Of a stretch of DNA of 64,000 nucleotides, positions 12,448-23,767 are shown one piece after another (the stretch's first letter is position 1; every line of letters starts with the position of its first letter). A program made the translations under genes and the position numbers. The notes below the pieces were generated by a model. The model ran no database searches. It was not told where the DNA came from and was given only the letters and a program-made list of their open reading frames with translations. The DNA lies in NCBI GenBank assembly GCA_028532985.1, contig JANCIK010000006.1, forward strand, positions 2,914,001-2,978,000. Direction: 5' to 3'. This stretch comes from Stropharia rugosoannulata (taxonomy: Eukaryota; Basidiomycota; Agaricomycetes; Agaricales; Strophariaceae).

Positions 12448-13475
12448 ATGGCACCCAACTTCTGTATGTTTATTGTTTCTATTTACTGATTTCTAACTAA
12501 ATCACCTATATAGTTATCATTATCCTAGCTTTTGGGCATTTTCATAACACTATCTTAACCTACGCGAGTTTTAAATACCATAAGGAGTACGCAGTTGACG
12601 CTATTTTCGCTACCATTGTATTTTTTGGAGGAAGCAGCCTAATGTCGACGTTATTGGCCAACATAGGTGCGCCGATATCTTGCTTTGTTAAACATATTTA
12701 ACAAAGCAAAGTTTATAGCTGTATTTGGGGATATGTCTTCTGTAGCACCTTATATCTTCATGGTGTCGAAATGCTGCTATTTCTTTGTAACCTGGTGCGT
12801 CCAGTTCCGCTATGCTTTTTTCCCCGCTTACCTGTTTTCATAGGTTGTCAAGGGCGAGCATCGCGCTTTCTGCTGGACGATTCAATCAAGAACGCAAGAC
12901 TTCGTTCTTTGCTCTTTCTATGTCATTTTCTCTCATTGGCATGCTATTTCTCTATAGCTCGGCCATTATATACGTCTTCACCGTTGATGCTAATTCGAGC
13001 GATCTTCCCCCAAACCTGCCTCCCATATTCACTGTAGCGGCCTTTATATGTCAGTTCCACGTACTTCATTCGCTATGTATTTTATTAATGGTTTTCTCCA
13101 CAGTGGATATTTTTGCTGATATCGGCATGAAGATATGGATTTTGCGCTGCTTCACTGTCGTTGATCGCACACGATTTCGTAATTTAGGCATTTTGAAGAA
13201 GCAATTTATTTTTTGCTCCTTTTTCTCCAGCTTGCTTCCAATGGTATTTCAGGTGGCATTCTGGACCTACCATTTTTGCTCCGCCGCCACCAACAATTCT
13301 TTTTTCCTCTTAAGTATGATACACTCTGCGGTGAGTCCTGGCCTTGTGTCAAAGGTCAAGTTCTTCTGGCATTCATTGATCTTGCTTGCTCTCACAGATG
13401 ATATTTTCTATTTTTTCCGGCAATGTTACTATTTTTTCTTTTTCCATTCTCCGAGGATGTATCTACAAGGAGTAA
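12448..13475 (+). CDS. Seven-helix membrane protein, copy B
   Basis: Six exons join in phase: 12448-12463, 12514-12666, 12719-12794, 12844-13049, 13104-13330 and 13398-13475. They give 251 residues ending at TAA. Exon 3 (76 bases) and exon 6 (78 bases) have exactly the lengths of their partners in copy A, and the other exons differ by multiples of three. That is good evidence that both copies were kept as coding genes. Seven hydrophobic segments are visible. Conserved landmarks are W-L-S-R-A-S-I-A at the end of helix 3, FTVVDRTRFRNLGILKKQ before helix 6, and a Cys in the tail string S-I-L-R-G-C-I. The start at 12448 (MAPNF) lies just before intron 1. The 5' end of copy A has two extra bases next to this point, so the reading frame upstream is not conserved and the protein probably starts here. 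Family and ligand unknown. Confidence 0.65.
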
Positions 13476-15180
13476 TGTCATACCGCAACTCCCATTTACG
13501 TACTCATTCTTGGCTTGCCCAAGTGGCCGCGTCAGCGTTGTTCTCACTATAAATTGATACCCTTCTCAGTCATTTTCTCACAAACGATATCCTTTTCATG
13601 TCTGCCAACGATTCCACAAAGTTCACTCAAGAACGAGACGCCTCGCTAGGTCCTTATCAAGGCACGGTCAATTAATCGCGACTTATTCCCATAACTAAAT
13701 TATATCTTCCACCGGCAGTCGACCATCAAACCCAATTCAAATTATTGTTTTCGGAAGCGTACCATATAGTATTCTATTTATTTATTCAAGTATATACCTT
13801 GCGCCATTCATGATCTTACACAAGCGCATTCTATATGTTTGTTCAGTTGTTGTTGGAGCACCACTGGCTGATAGAACAATTCATGATACAAAGAAGTAAA
13901 CAAGAACCACTGGAAGTCCTATGTAAGCATTAGTGATACAAGGAATTCGAACGGTCAACTGGCAGCGCGGCGTAGCATCGTCAAGCGGTTAAATGTGAAG
14001 TAGATTCAAGGATCACAGGACGTATAACCGGATGTCCTGGGCTGTACTAAGACGTCCTGCAGCTGTCTGTGGTCGCCCTTTTGCGCGACACCATGAGACA
14101 GGACGGTCGGCATGTCTTCGACTGCATTGTTGACTTAATACGTGTGTCCAGTACTTAACACACATTTGGTCTAGTCATATTATACTAATTAACGCCCACC
14201 TATGACATTCATTACTCTCCCGCTTATTCCATTTTGGCATCCGCTGCTTGAAGTACGTCGGGGGCCGTTGGTCATTTTCGCCCGAAAATGATGGTTCCGG
14301 ACAGGCTGCCTGGTTTTGTTAATACAGTGACTACTTAGCCCTGCTCCATGGGCGTTCGGTTCTTTTTTGTTGATCCATGAATTACGAGAAGAACTCTGCT
14401 CGATATGGTGCCATACGAACCTCTGCTTCTTAACAGGAATTCATCACCTAAGTTCCCAATTTGTAGCTAATTTCTTGGCATGTCAGTGTCGCGTAGTCTC
14501 TCAGAAGCAGCTAACGCACTGAAGCCTCACGCTGTCGCTCAACTTAGGCTCAGTGTACATATGTAGCTTTGGGGTTTCACTCTGTCAGGCATCTTTTGTT
14601 GTAAATCCGAACCTCCGTTGAAATGTTCTTGATCCTATTACACTTGAATTCGCAAGAACTAGGTCGTGTCGAAGCTTCGAAGTTTCTTTGCGCCACCCGA
14701 ATCTAAGGGAGACTGAGTTGCATGTGACAATGTTAGCTCATAGCAAGGAGGAATATTACCGAGAAGACTCGTAGAATAGTCTGAGTTGTGGCCGTGGTCT
14801 TGCCGTTTATTGCGGGCTAGTTCACTGTTTCAGCGCGCTGGCGCCATTAATTACCATCTAGGGTCCGTGGACAAAACCGCACAAAAAAGTGGTACATGAA
14901 CATGCTCTGGTTCTCTTTTTTTGTCCACGAAAAAGCCGTCTTCATTAGCTTTTGGGCCAAGGAAGTAAGCTTATAGGAAAGCTCTAGAGATGAAATTGCG
15001 TTGTGGTACTCAGTTACATAGCTTTTCTTACGAAGATTTTGCCTTCAGAAAAGTGTCAAGCTCTCACGCCATCGATATGGTAAACAGCTATTAATCTCAG
15101 ATTTCTGCGGCAGGGCCGCTGATATATAAGGTGGCACATCATCGACCTTGGAACTGCTTCATTGGTGATTATGACTGCCA
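13476..15180 (+). repeat. Spacer and 5' part of duplicated block C
   Basis: 13476-14090 shows nothing identifiable. From about 14.1 kb the sequence is a third, shorter copy of the block: 14143-14225 matches 2850-2905 and 11220-11320, and 14717-15190 matches 11970-12470 closely, including the segments cactgtttcagcgcgctggc and agggtccgtggacaaaa. A TATA-like tatataag stretch lies at about 15122, in the same position as in copy A. The first roughly 1.8 kb of the block present in A and B is missing here. Confidence 0.65.
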
Positions 15181-15990
15181 CATTCGGTATGCTGTATACG
15201 CATAGTTTCTATTTTCCTGCTTTCTAACAGAATCACCAACATAGTTATCGTAATCCTAGCTTTCGGTCATTGTATAACATTATCCTGGCCTACATGCATA
15301 TATACGTGGGTTTGAACTACCATAACAAACTTTCACCACTATTTTATATATAGGAGCAAACGGCTTGGTGTCGGCGTTATTGGCCATCATCGGTGCGTCT
15401 GTTCCTTACTGCCGGTGGATATGGTTCGGCAACGTTTTCAGCTATGTCTGGAGATATGTCTTCTGTGGCACCTCATTTCTTTATGATTTCAGACTGCTGC
15501 TATTTTTTGTAATCTGGTGAGTCTAGTTCACTTAGGCTGTCAAGGGCGAACACTTTCTGCTGGATAACTCTATCAAGACGCCAGGCTTCGTTTTCTGCAG
15601 TGGATTTTTTTTACCGTGAAGACGTGGATTTTGCGTAATTAACATGACTGTGGTCTGTTCATTAACACTTTTGCTCCTTTTTTTGACTATCCGCCCGGAA
15701 AGATCATATAGATTCTGGATTGGTGGGTCTGCCATGGTCGGCCGGCACGCCGCGGCGTCAACACTGCATACAAATGTGAAGTTGCGGACAAGTTGTGGAC
15801 CTACTTTCTTTTGCCATTGCCACCGGGAATTCCTTAACCATTTTATACGCTCTGTTGTGAGTCTTGCGCTTGTATCAGTGACATTCTTCCTGACATTCAT
15901 TGCTTTTGTGGCTCTCACAGATGATATTGTATATTTCTTCAGCAATGTTGATCATGATCGCCAGCGGATGCGTACATTATGAGAAGTATT
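15181..15990 (+). pseudogene. Decayed copy C of the seven-helix membrane protein
   Basis: The order of exon remnants matches copies A and B. The helix-1 exon begins after the AG at 15244 but is scrambled by indels. The helix-3 exon survives around 15445-15515. The exon starting L-S-R-A at about 15539 breaks off after some 60 bases, so most of helix 4 and the loop to helix 5 are deleted. Between about 15700 and 15800 lies roughly 100 bases with no counterpart in A or B, an insertion. The last exon aligns from 15918 (atgatattgtatatttcttc) but its end differs. No continuous protein can be formed, so it is a pseudogene. Confidence 0.65.
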
Positions 15991-16153
15991 CAAGATTTTT
16001 GACTGGCCATGCAAGATTGACTTTTGACTTCAGGTGTCGATCCTTTTGCGATTCTTGATTGTATATATTTAGTCAAACTCACGCAAAACTCACGGTAATC
16101 TTGATTGGGGGTACCGGTGGTTGCCCATGAATTCTGAAAATGTAGCATCTAGG

Positions 16154-16202
16154 GCTTGATCAATCACCTCACATGATCATGATGACATGATCATGATCAA
16201 GC
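16154..16202. repeat. Compound inverted repeat
   Basis: Outer arms gcttgatca (16154-16162) and tgatcaagc (16194-16202), with two perfect catgatcatg palindromes inside (16172-16181 and 16186-16195). Confidence 0.7.
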
Positions 16203-16341
16203 AAATTTAATTGACATATATATAGGCATCGTGGCCTACTCACAACTTTCTCCTGATCATGAACATGTACGCGTTCACATTTGCATTATATGAACATGCC
16301 CTCTTAAACATGTACCTTTGCATTGTCACAATGTTTTTGCT

Positions 16342-16367
16342 GTTGACTTGGTCATGAACCAATCAAT
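16342..16367. repeat. Palindromic motif, copy after block C
   Basis: ttgacttggtcatgaaccaatcaa, nearly identical to 10460-10485, but the flanking sequence is unrelated. The motif therefore occurs independently of the duplicated block. Confidence 0.6.
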
Positions 16368-16999
16368 ACCTAATTTGTGATTAATCATAATGAACCCCAA
16401 CCACAGTTAGCCCAATATAACTGTCTTCCACCTTCCTTGGCCAGTCAGTGCTGATCAACGGTCATCTCAGCTCAATTTGAGGTTAACATTAATGCTCGAG
16501 TGCTTTCCCGTTATAAGGCGTAAGTGTTTTATAATCACAAGGAGCCTATTCTCAGTTAATGTATATTTCCAGTGTTTGTGCACAGGGTTGCTTTCAGGGA
16601 GCAACTTCTTCTCTATCCATCGTCGCCCATAATCAGGCTGGAGCACCCTCCATTGTGTTCAGCGCGGTGTGGTGTCGAAGGCCACGATCACGGCGTTGAC
16701 ATCTGCGATAAGCGAAGTGTGGATTTCAAATGAAGGTAATGAGATAAGGCTTCTGGGATTCGAGGCGTGCATACAGGGCATACTCGTTTCTATCGATAGA
16801 CTACGAAGGTGACACCGTGGATGACGGGGAAGTTCCGACTGTATTGACATGGTGGTTCAACCTTGGACACACTCTCTCCTGATACTCCTCGTTTCGCCAC
16901 AAGGTGCGTTACTCTATACATGAAGCCTTGCTGTTGTTACTGACTATTTTACTCAAGCAACGAGCCTCGTCGCTCAGCGTCAGTTAGCGACTTAACGTA

Positions 17000-18870
17000 T
17001 ACGATCAATCGTCATCAAACACAACCCATTCCCACTGGAGCGGTCGCTTCGTTCAGTAATGAGGCTACTATGTCAAAAAACTTCGATAAGGTCTTGTCGA
17101 TGCTGCCCGTTTTCGATGCCACTGAATTCTCGGAACGTTATGGAGCAGATACACAAGCACCCAATGTCGTCTACATTGCTCTCCGCATCTTTGAGGATAA
17201 AGTCGACATGGACGAAGACGATTGGAACAAGGAGATTCTCGAATTTGTTTGGGGCGAAGAACAGGCGATTCGTAATATCGAACCTGCTCTTGCTTTTCTC
17301 AAATCGATTGGAGAAAAGAACCTGTTCACCAAGCCTGCCCTCCAAGGAACAAGCTCATTTGATTGGGACTACATACGTCTACGATTTCCCTGACCTCTTT
17401 TCGAAGGCCTTACAAAATGTCTGAGCGAAAGCGCGTCAAACGGACCCTTTGGTCACGCCTAAAGTCTTTTTGGAGTCGAAGGAGCTTGTTCTTGATGAAC
17501 ATGACAAACTCGTGGAAGTTGCCAGAGCGCAAGGTAATAATACTTGCGGTATGGTGGGCTGGGTGTTTACTTTGAGAACGCCTGAGTACCCTCAGGGCCG
17601 GAAAGCCGTGGTTGTGGCTAACGATATCACAAGATTGGTTCGCTCGGCCTGTTGAGTGTCTGAAGGGATCGGGTCTCCTCGCTGGGGTAACCTCCCGGAC
17701 CTATGACGATATCTCCACTATTACCTTGGTGACAGCTCACTCTGTCGGTATTGGTGCTTATTTTGTACGCTTGGGTGAACGCGCCGTTCAGGTTGAAGGG
17801 CAGCCGAATATCCTGACCGGCCCTCCTGCGTTAAACAAAGTTCTTGGACGGGAAGCCTACACTTCTAACTTGCAACTTGGAGGTACCCAATTAATGTTCA
17901 AAAACGGCGTTCTCATTTGACTGCCAGCAGCGATCTCCAAGGTGCAACTAGCATTCTAGAATGGCTATCTTTCATACCTGAAATCAAGAGTGCTCCCCTT
18001 CCAATCCGCGTCACCTCTGATACATGGGATCGTGACATTGGCTATACACCTCCCAAGGGCGCTTACGACCCTCGCTGGTTCATTGAGGGCAAGATTGATG
18101 AAAACTGGTCCGACTACCTTACCGGGTTCTTTGATCAAGGCTCTTTCCAAGAGACTCTAAGTGGCTGGGCCCAGACTATAGTTATTGGTCGCTCTCATCT
18201 TGATGGAATTCCTATGGGTGTTATTGCTGTTGAAAAGCGCACATTAGAGCGAATCGCACCTGCTGACCCTGCCAATCCGGCCTCGTTTTAGCAGCGTATC
18301 ATGGAAGCCGGTCAAGCCTGGTATCCTAACTCGGCATACAAAACAGCTCAGGCTATCCTCGACTTTAACCGGGAGGGTCTGCTACTCATCATCTTTGCCA
18401 ACTGACGTGGTTTCTCCGGGGGTCAATAAGATATGGACGTCGAGATTTTGAAGCAGGGATCGAAGATCGTCGACGGCCTCTCGACTTACAAGCAACCTGT
18501 TTCCGTATACATTGTCCCTAACGGTGAGCTTCGCGGAGGAGCTTGAGTCGTCATTGACCCCACTATCAACAGGGAGCAGATGAAGATGTATGCTGATGTT
18601 GAGGCCGTGCTGGTGATCTCGAACCGGAGGGTATCATCGAAATCAAAATGCGTCTTGATAAGATCTCGACTTTGATGGAAAGACTGGATTCAACTTATGC
18701 GACCTTAAAACGGGATAGTAAGGACGTTCGAAGACAAAGAGCGCTGCGCTGCTTCTGCTGCCCTCACCGAATGCTGGCTACTTGAATTCCAAATATCGCG
18801 TATTAAACTAGTGGACTGAAATCAGACACCTATAGGAATCAAGGCGGAACAGTTGGCAAATTTTGGCATT
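17000..18870 (+). pseudogene. Acetyl-CoA carboxylase (ACC1) fragment, decayed
   Basis: Conceptual translation in shifting frames matches the C-terminal half of eukaryotic acetyl-CoA carboxylase, the cytosolic enzyme that makes malonyl-CoA. It begins in the central region (TGAVASFSN, then KVLSMLPVFDATEFSERYG and EEQAIRNIEPALAF). It then enters the carboxyltransferase domain ([79 protein letters not shown]) and ends near a W-R-L-R-R-like remnant at about 18865. Damage seen: a one-base loss near 17911 (NGVSHLTA split between frames); in-frame stops at about 18288, 18403, 18428 and 18544, two of them TGG to TGA; a large deletion after N-D-I-T-K-I-G-S-L-G near 17640; and another deletion joining E-E-Q-A-I-R-N-I-E-P-A-L-A-F to Y-V-Y-D-F-P. 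The N-terminal biotin-carboxylase half is absent. No intron is apparent, so a processed copy is possible. It cannot encode an active enzyme. Confidence 0.88.
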
Positions 18871-21800
18871 TGCGACGAGTTTGGAGCCGTAGAATTAATG
18901 AAGATCGGCGAAGAATGGAGGTTAGGAGACGGACGACAAAGTTCTGGTACTCATCCAAGCTTCTGTCTAAGATCCTGCATTTGGGTTTGAAAAAAATGCT
19001 AGGTGAAGGGGCTCAGGCCGCAACATTATCTTGCAGCTGGATCAGAGACTTTATTTGTCTCTGCTCCTCCGGGATGAGAAGTACTTACTATACTAGAAGT
19101 AACCTTCTAGTCACGGTTGTTCTCCAGGTTTCTTATTGCTTACAAAACACTAACGACTCTCGGAGTGAGTGTACTATATTGCTTGCTTTCCTTTTAGCCT
19201 TTGTCTTTCAGTAGTGATTTGCAGGTTGCTAGAACTGTTGTGAACCGCCTGCTCTCACTGCACATAGACAACGTGGAGTTGATCTCTCTAGATATCTGGG
19301 ACTCGGCTAAGAAAATGCGTCCCCCAACCATTATTTTGTCATCATCCTATGTTTAATTTCTATGGTAATACATTTGTTATCACAGGTGCACTACCAATAT
19401 ATCGGTGCGCAGTTGTTTCTGTCACAAATATTGAGAAACGAGCCGCTATGGCTACTATACAGATAAATATATTCTATGAAATTGATCATGTTTTATACCT
19501 GTCTGTAGCCAGCGTCTATGCTCACTTGAAGGAAGGAGTCCACCTTAGTCTGAATAGAGATTGCAGGAGGACGTGGACGACTCCTGAGAAGAAGTTTATT
19601 TGATCATAATGAGTAAGTTTATTCCGTCACTTGGCCATGTACCTTCTCACTCGTCCCGCTTTCTTCTGTTTTCGATCCACAACGCCCTTATGTTTCGTGT
19701 CTACATTTTAAACCAATACTACCATCTTTATCGATACGACCGCGAAAATATCTGGAGGTTGATGCAGGACGCCGTCTACGATCTGAGAGCGCGCAGGAAG
19801 ATACATATTGTGTATGGATCCATTGTAATATGGTACGTATTCATTATATCAACATTCCTTTTCTGTCTTCTGTCCTTAAAAGTATCCAGCCAACCATACC
19901 ACCCTGACCACAGACGATGGACCGCACGAATCTTTACGCGAGGACGGAGGGGACGATACATTGGAGGGATTCACATATATCATCGCCGTTTCTTCACCGT
20001 CAATCGCGATAGCATCCCTCCCTCATTCCAGGAAAGCGAACTCGATGTACCTGAAAGTACCTGGCGCAACACAACCTTTAGGGCACGGTGTGGTCGACAA
20101 GTGACCAGGCTCTAGTGCGTGTGCAACGTTCTGTTCGGCGAAGTGTTTACTTACTTGGATTGGGAACTTTGATTAAATTTACATGCCGTGCATCACAAGC
20201 AGCTAGCCGCCCTCAACCAAGAAGCAGTGTACAACAAATCCTTCAGAACAGTGTCGGCGAGAGCTTGTACATGTACACCTAACTCCTACCCAATTAGCAT
20301 GGTGTAAAGGTAGTGTATACTGTCCAATACGAATTCTTCCGTCAACTTTCCACTGAATTGAAGGGGCACGATGAGTCATATTTTAATGAACACATCCACT
20401 TCATGATCATCGATCGAAAGCCTATCGGTAGTCATGATCATGAGAGCATCGTGCTTTTTACGCTGTTTGCAAGCATGCCTTTACAAAAGATTTTCCCGAC
20501 CTCCATGGAGAAAGTAAAATTTCTGACGGCCTATAACATTCAGTAAGCGCTTGTTTTATACTTCAGTGTTGTATATTTGTTTAGTGTTTCTTGATGTTCC
20601 CTTGTCCAGTAACGCTGACATTTGATTACCTTTAACAGTCTGCAACATTGGCGTCGCGATCTTCAAATTGACGACTCGCTATCATGCAAGCAATTCCCAA
20701 AAATTTGGCAAGAATAGGACCGTGTACATGTACTGCGTAACTTTCTATTTTGCGAGCACGATCCCATGAGCACAGTGTACGAAAAACATGAACTGCATTC
20801 GAACCTAGTACGTCTGGCATAACATGTTGCAGCTCTCAGAGACATGTCAACGATTGTTTAGTAGAACAAAGGTCACAGCTTGAGAGAAGTAGATAGGAGA
20901 ATTAATAATAATCAATAAACGAGACGGAGTGATTAATTGCGGTTGGGAAGTTGCGGCGTGAAGTTCCAAGGTATTGAGATTCGGTGAGAATTGACAAATG
21001 ATTAGATTACTAGACAAGTTGTATTTATCGGCTTACCATTTATAACACTACACTGAAAGCGTGACATAAGTCTCTATGACAACACGCTGCCTTTACTGTG
21101 AAATTACTCCAAATAATGCTTCCATCTTATCACTGAAAAAATAGAAATAGATTCTTCGACAACATCCATAATTATCAGCTTGATATTTTTGGATACTTTA
21201 TTTGATATTTTATCAGAATATGTCTCTTGATAAAAAATAGTATGTTTTATTGAGATTATCATTATGTTTTAAAAATAAAATCAATGTATATATAAGTCAT
21301 TTCCCGCAGTGTAAGTGCCTCGGCCCTCCTTTCTTTCGAAATCTGCGAATGCGCAGTGCACGTCGCTTGCACGCCTGTTACCCAACTGGCAATGAACGGA
21401 TAAAAAAAATTGTTGAGCTATCAATTTCTATCAATAAGGCGAAAAAGATTATAATTTGCCGCATTAAGAATAGGTAAATAATGACTGCGTGCTAAATCGT
21501 GTACAAGGCTAGTGGTAACGTATGCATACGCAATTTACCTAGAAGCAAATATTACAGCAAAAGTGTACGCAGGAACTTGGTCCGCGAGTAAGTGTAGTGA
21601 TGTACATGCATCGAAGAGCAAAGGATCTTCTCGAAAGCATTGAGAAAGCAAGGAAAACAGTAAATGAAGGGGGTAAGCAGTCCCTGTGCCTATACTGGCA
21701 AGGATAGGAGAAGATAAGGGCTCACGAGTATAAAAGAATGAGTGGTTTAGCGTAAACAAGTAATATGACAATCTGTCATTCAAGTTTCTCTGTTGTTGCG

Positions 21801-21895
21801 AACAAGTTGAGAAAGAGACACTCTCGACCAAGCATCAAAGCCTGCTTTGCAAGGAATCGAAGGGTCCGCTATTTAGTGCTATGTCAGCAAAATGA
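18871..21895. other. Gene-poor, AT-rich stretch
   Basis: No gene I can support. The longest open frame (about 171 codons, 19600-20115, plus) has no recognisable motif and neighbouring frames look equally plausible. 20402-20445 carries inverted catgatcat elements like those at 16.17 kb. 21120-21300 is very AT-rich. Confidence 0.4.
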
Positions 21896-23635
21896 CTACA
21901 TATTGAAGCAGAGAATGACGAACCCCCGGAATGGCTCTATGCTGTAATCGATATGGTTACCTTCGCGCTTGATAATGATTTCGTTATGCGGATCTAGCAG
22001 TCTGGATTTGTTTACACGATCCAGAGCACGAAGGTTGGGACATGTCTGGGCAAGCTCAATGATAATTTCATGCATTTCCTGCTTCGAGTCTTTGACAGAT
22101 TTCCAGAGACTCGCGCCCCGGAACACTTGTAACTTCTTGAACCGAGGCAAAACGTTGACCCATTCTTCCTGTAAACAATCATGTTAGAGTTCTTGATAAC
22201 AGGATGCTACGGGTAAGAATACCTTTGCTATCAAGTCGGCCCTATTTTGGTTCGAATAATAGGGAGACAGCGATAGCCACTCAATATTAGGGAATAGGAC
22301 TGGAAGATCATAAATAGTGGACACATTTTCTACTGAGCTTAGCTGGAGTGCGCGAAGGCTTTCCGGGCGCAAAAAGTTTGCTTCCAATATTGTGCGATCC
22401 GCCATATGCGAAACGCTAAGGAATTCGATGGGACGAGCGGCCGAAGGGACCAAGGGTACAATTTCTTCGGGCATAGGAGCGATAGGCGTAACACTGGTCA
22501 CTGGGGTTGCAGGAGGCGATGGCAGTCCAATAGAGGTTGGTTGAGGGCAATCACCATTAAGGGAGGCAATGAAATTGTTATTTGTGTATAAGGATTTAAG
22601 ATTGGGCAATATATCAGATGGTATCTCTCCGACTGCGGGGGGTGAATACACGAGCTCTTCGATTAGCGGATGGTTCTTCAGGAATTGGATTCGTGATTGG
22701 CTGTTGAAGCTGGCTATGGAAACACCAGAGGAATCCAAGAGCAATTTCAATTTGCGTAATTTAGGTAACTTGCATTCACCAATGTTTTGAACCTGCAAAG
22801 GGATTACGAGGGTCTACAGATAATTCAAGATTAATTCAAGATCTTGTTCAGAATGCACAGAGCCCTTGCAGGGCTCATCAAGACGCACCTCGAGATTGGG
22901 AGAATTCGCAAGGACATGTAGAACATGCTTTGAATTTCCTGGCCGAGCCCAACATTCGCCTTGAAGAGTCAATGAACGAAGATTCGCCAACATCCAAGCC
23001 TGTGGGATATAAGAATCATTGTGGGCGGCTCCACCCGAGAGACTTACCGGATACGTGAGGCTTTCCGGGTCCCGCGTGGAGTTGAGAGCATGCAGCCCAA
23101 ACCTGCCGCACAAGCTGACATGCTTTAGCTCGGGCAGTGAATTGACGGCGGTCAACACTGCGTTTTCATGGTTTGGATGGGAAGTCGGCCTCTGTCCATT
23201 GTTGCCGTTCCGCGCCCATTTCATGGTATGTAATCGACGCATATTGCCAAGCGCCTTGGAAAGATTGCGTATCCTGACGCTCTCTTCTGCGTTATCCAAG
23301 TCGCGATCGAGTGCGGGGTCAATGAGGACCGTTGGATAACGATCGGGTGCAACCTTGCTCTTCTCGTCGCATATGTGCACTTCTCGTATGTTTCTCGCCA
23401 AGTCAGCTCGTCTAGCAAGGTGGGCCCACATATCAGGGTGAGTGTGACGGACTCGCAGTAGACGGTATTGCGTATGGTGAGGAATTACCAGAGCGGCGGA
23501 CGTCCTCGAGGTTAGAGCAAATGCTACCAAATCAGAGTGCTGATCAACCTCAGCGAAGATCTCCTCGAGGATTTCGTCGGGCAGACGGAGAATGGGAGGC
23601 AGGTTCCCGCCCTGTCTCTGGAAGTAGAAAGGCAT
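21896..23635 (-). CDS. F-box protein
   Basis: Three exons in phase 0: 23635-22859, 22792-22223 and 22168-21896, giving 539 residues from the ATG at 23635. An in-frame ATG at 23767 would add 44 residues. Near the N-terminus the string ILRLPDEILEEIFAEVD followed by L-V-A-F-A-L-T-S-R is a typical F-box, the motif by which such proteins bind Skp1 in SCF ubiquitin ligases. The rest is Leu-rich with spaced hydrophobic strands and reads like degenerate leucine-rich repeats (KLPKLRKLKLLLDS, LPNLKSLYTNNN, LFPNIEWLSLSPYY). That is the usual layout of the large, rapidly expanding F-box families of Agaricomycetes. A proline/serine-rich insert (about residues 345-385) lies between repeats. Introns are 66 and 54 bases. 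Substrate unknown. Confidence 0.85.
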
Positions 23636-23767
23636 ATAGACGATAAAAGAAAGAAAGTGAGCGGTAGTACTGGAAAGGGACGGCAGCGACGTCTTTGACT
23701 CTTGAGGGAAAGAAGACAGAAGGACGTCGACGCTTTGGGAAGAATGCGTTCTCGTCCTTACAGTCAT

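Larger units (their letters stand above)
15991..16999. other. Spacer with palindromic sequences
   Basis: No gene seen. It contains a compound inverted repeat at 16154-16202 (arms gcttgatca and tgatcaagc, with two internal catgatcatg palindromes). It also contains one more copy of the ttgacttggt..aaccaatcaa motif at 16342-16367. The remainder is AT-rich. Confidence 0.5.

Noticed and set aside
19600..20115. 171-codon open frame on the plus strand
   Set aside because: No recognisable motif. A neighbouring frame over part of it looks equally protein-like, and I found no consistent exon chain.
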